6,809 nucleotides of DNA. Origin: Fidelibacterota bacterium. Its GTDB lineage: Bacteria; Fidelibacterota; Marinisomatia; SCGC-AAA003-L08; D37C17. Location: the NCBI GenBank assembly GCA_002704685.1, contig PAHD01000025.1:76373-83181 (forward strand), written 5' to 3'. The notes under the pieces were generated by a model, which saw only the letters and a program-made list of their open reading frames with translations, was not told the origin of the DNA and searched no databases. This document shows positions 5,177 through 6,809 of the stretch, piece by piece (position 1 is the stretch's first letter; each line of letters opens with the position of its first letter). Both the position numbers and the translations under genes were made by a program.

Positions 5177-6809
5177 TAAATATCTCTTGTAAGTTGTTAT
5201 AGGATAATTTTTTATTTTGAAATCTAATAGCTCTTAGTGCTGCATTTGCTCCAGAAAGAGTTGTGATAACCGGAATTTTATATTCAATTGCAGCTCTTCC
5301 AATTTTATATTCATCGTATCTTGATTGCTCTCCAAGTGGAGTATTAATAATTAAATTAATTTCATTATTTTTTATTGCATCAACAATATTAGGTCTTCCT
5401 TCACCAACTTTAAATATCTTTCGTGAACTTATTCCATTATCATTAAGTAATTGTGATGTTCCTAAAGTAGCTATAATTTTAAAATCAAGTTCATTAAAAT
5501 CACGAGCAATTTTTATAATTTGATTTTTATCATTTTGATTAACAGATATAAAGATATTTCCATCATTAGGGAGTGTATTCCCGGAACCTAATTCTGCTTT
5601 TAGATATGCAGAACCTAAATGTTTATCAAGTCCGATAACTTCACCTGTAGATTTCATTTCTGGTGATAAGAATATTTTTTGATTAGGAAATTTATTAAAA
5701 GGGAATACAGGTTTTTTAACAGCAATTAAATTTGTTTTTTTATATTTTAGATTTAATGATTTTATTTTTTCCCCAGCAGCAATTTGGCTTGCATATTTTG
5801 CATAAGGAATATTTTTTACTTTACTAATAAATGGTACAGTTCTACTTGCTCTTGGATTAACTTCAAGTACATAAATTATCCCATCTTTCATTGCAAATTG
5901 AAGATTAATAAGGCCTTTAATATTTAACTCAATAGATAATAATTTTGTATAATGAATTATTGTTTCTCTTTCTTTTTTGGGAAGAAAATATGCTGGATAT
6001 ACACAAGAAGAGTCTCCTGAGTGTATACCAGCTTCTTCAATATGTTGCATAATACCTGCTATTTCAACTTCATCACCATCACTAATTGCATCAACATCAA
6101 ATTCATATGCATTTTCTAAAAATGCATCAATTAGTATTGGATGTTTACCAGAAACAAGAGCTGCTTTTCCGACATAATTCTTTAGACCATCTTCATTATA
6201 AACAATTTCCATTCCTCTTCCACCAAGCACATATGATGGTCTTACTAAAACAGGATAATTAATTTTATTTGCAATACTTATTGCTTCATCAATAGAAAAA
6301 GCAGTTCCAAATTTTGGAGCAGGTATATTTAATTTTTGTAAAATTTTACCAAACTTTTTTCTATCCTCAGCAAGATCAATCGATTTTGGGTGTGTACCTA
6401 AAATTTTTACATTAGATTGTAATAATTTATCAGCTATATTTAAAGGTGTTTGACCTCCAAATTGAATAATAACTCCCTTTGGTTTTTCTAAATCTATTAT
6501 ATTCATAACATCTTCATAGGTAAGAGGTTCAAAGTATAACTTATCAGAAGTATCGAAATCAGTTGACACAGTCTCTGGATTACAATTAATCATAATTGTT
6601 TTATATCCCATTTCTTTCAAACCATAAACAGCTTGAACACAACAATAATCAAACTCGATACCTTGCCCGATTCTATTTGGACCACCTCCTAATATAATAA
6701 CACTATCTTCCTTAAATCGATTAACTTCATTGAATTGCTCATAGGTTGAATAGCAGTAAGGAGTTTGTGCCTCAAATTCAGCTGCGCAAGTATCAACCAT
6801 TTTATAAAC
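5169..6809 (-). CDS. carB: Carbamoyl-phosphate synthase large subunit, C-terminal half (cut by right window edge)
   Basis: CarB makes carbamoyl phosphate from bicarbonate, two ATP and ammonia delivered by the CarA glutaminase, for pyrimidine and arginine synthesis. The frame is open to the last base, so the gene starts outside the window. The in-frame ATG at 6800-6798 is internal, because VYK-MVDTCAAEFEA matches the usual CarB text. The 546 visible residues cover about half of a normal 1,070-1,080 residue subunit. They include GGGPNRIGQGIEFDYC (about 41-56), the second ATP-grasp domain that phosphorylates carbamate, with RPSYVLGGRGMEI (190-202) and LEVNPRASRTVPF (315-327), and the C-terminal MGS-like regulatory domain (about 410-546). 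In the last domain TLGT, the Lys of KVGEGRP and IINT align with the E. coli UMP-binding pocket, so pyrimidine feedback is plausible, although one pocket Thr appears to be Pro (IINTP). The last 8 bases overlap pip. Confidence 0.95.
   Translation of the reverse strand, partial: VYKMVDTCAAEFEAQTPYCYSTYEQFNEVNRFKEDSVIILGGGPNRIGQGIEFDYCCVQAVYGLKEMGYKTIMINCNPETVSTDFDTSDKLYFEPLTYEDVMNIIDLEKPKGVIIQFGGQTPLNIADKLLQSNVKILGTHPKSIDLAEDRKKFGKILQKLNIPAPKFGTAFSIDEAISIANKINYPVLVRPSYVLGGRGMEIVYNEDGLKNYVGKAALVSGKHPILIDAFLENAYEFDVDAISDGDEVEIAGIMQHIEEAGIHSGDSSCVYPAYFLPKKERETIIHYTKLLSIELNIKGLINLQFAMKDGIIYVLEVNPRASRTVPFISKVKNIPYAKYASQIAAGEKIKSLNLKYKKTNLIAVKKPVFPFNKFPNQKIFLSPEMKSTGEVIGLDKHLGSAYLKAELGSGNTLPNDGNIFISVNQNDKNQIIKIARDFNELDFKIIATLGTSQLLNDNGISSRKIFKVGEGRPNIVDAIKNNEINLIINTPLGEQSRYDEYKIGRAAIEYKIPVITTLSGANAALRAIRFQNKKLSYNNLQEIFNE

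Noticed and set aside
5263..5523. Plus-strand 86-codon open frame opposite carB, hydrophobic in places.
   Set aside because: Lies wholly antisense to the conserved CarB regulatory domain; the hydrophobic look comes from the reverse reading of A-rich codons.
5977..6177. Plus-strand 66-codon open frame opposite carB.
   Set aside because: Antisense to conserved ATP-grasp sequence, with no ribosome binding site or domain.
6798..6800. ATG at 6800-6798 as the true start of a short CarB-like protein.
   Set aside because: The frame continues to the window edge, and the residues before it (VYK) match the normal CarB text before VDTCAAEF, so it is an internal methionine.

Overview
The window is AT-rich (about 30% G+C by eye), densely coding bacterial DNA with short intergenic gaps. 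It holds five protein genes, two of them cut by the window edges, plus one clear intrinsic terminator and a regulatory gap between divergent genes. I see no mobile element, CRISPR array, tRNA or rRNA. The compact layout, A/T-biased codons and low G+C suggest a streamlined, probably marine bacterium. The GltA text (HEDMKRFFDGFP, NAHPM, RYRGYPIEELA) and the split class II ribonucleotide reductase look to me most like the Bacteroidota/Marinimicrobia (FCB) side. An AT-rich alphaproteobacterium remains possible, and this placement is inference from memory of family sequences.

Layout. Positions 1-650 (minus) encode the N-terminal half of type II citrate synthase (gltA), running off the left edge. 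Positions 651-983 form the divergent control region: a gltA -10 box, a long T/A tract, an 18-bp dyad overlapping a perfect TTGACA, a second promoter with a perfect TATAAT, and a leader whose alternative hairpins reach the Shine-Dalgarno of the next gene. Positions 984-3503 and 3503-4171 (plus) are a two-gene operon for a split adenosylcobalamin-dependent ribonucleotide reductase. NrdJa carries the radical chemistry, and NrdJb carries a TSCPD domain and a six-cysteine ribbon; the two genes overlap as TAATG. A strong hairpin-plus-T terminator at 4195-4227 ends this operon and, read the other way, also closes the convergent minus-strand pair. That pair is carB (5169-6809, C-terminal half, running off the right edge) followed by an 8-bp overlapping prolyl aminopeptidase gene (pip, 4226-5176).

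How the genes work together. All are core metabolism: citrate synthase feeds the TCA cycle, CarB makes carbamoyl phosphate for pyrimidines and arginine, and NrdJ converts ribonucleotides to deoxyribonucleotides, so two genes touch pyrimidine/DNA precursor supply. Pip recycles proline-terminated peptides and is probably linked to carB only by shared transcription and translation. I found no convincing new multi-gene system. The parts most worth a second look are the split NrdJ, the roughly 90-residue insertion in NrdJa, and the structured leader before nrdJa.
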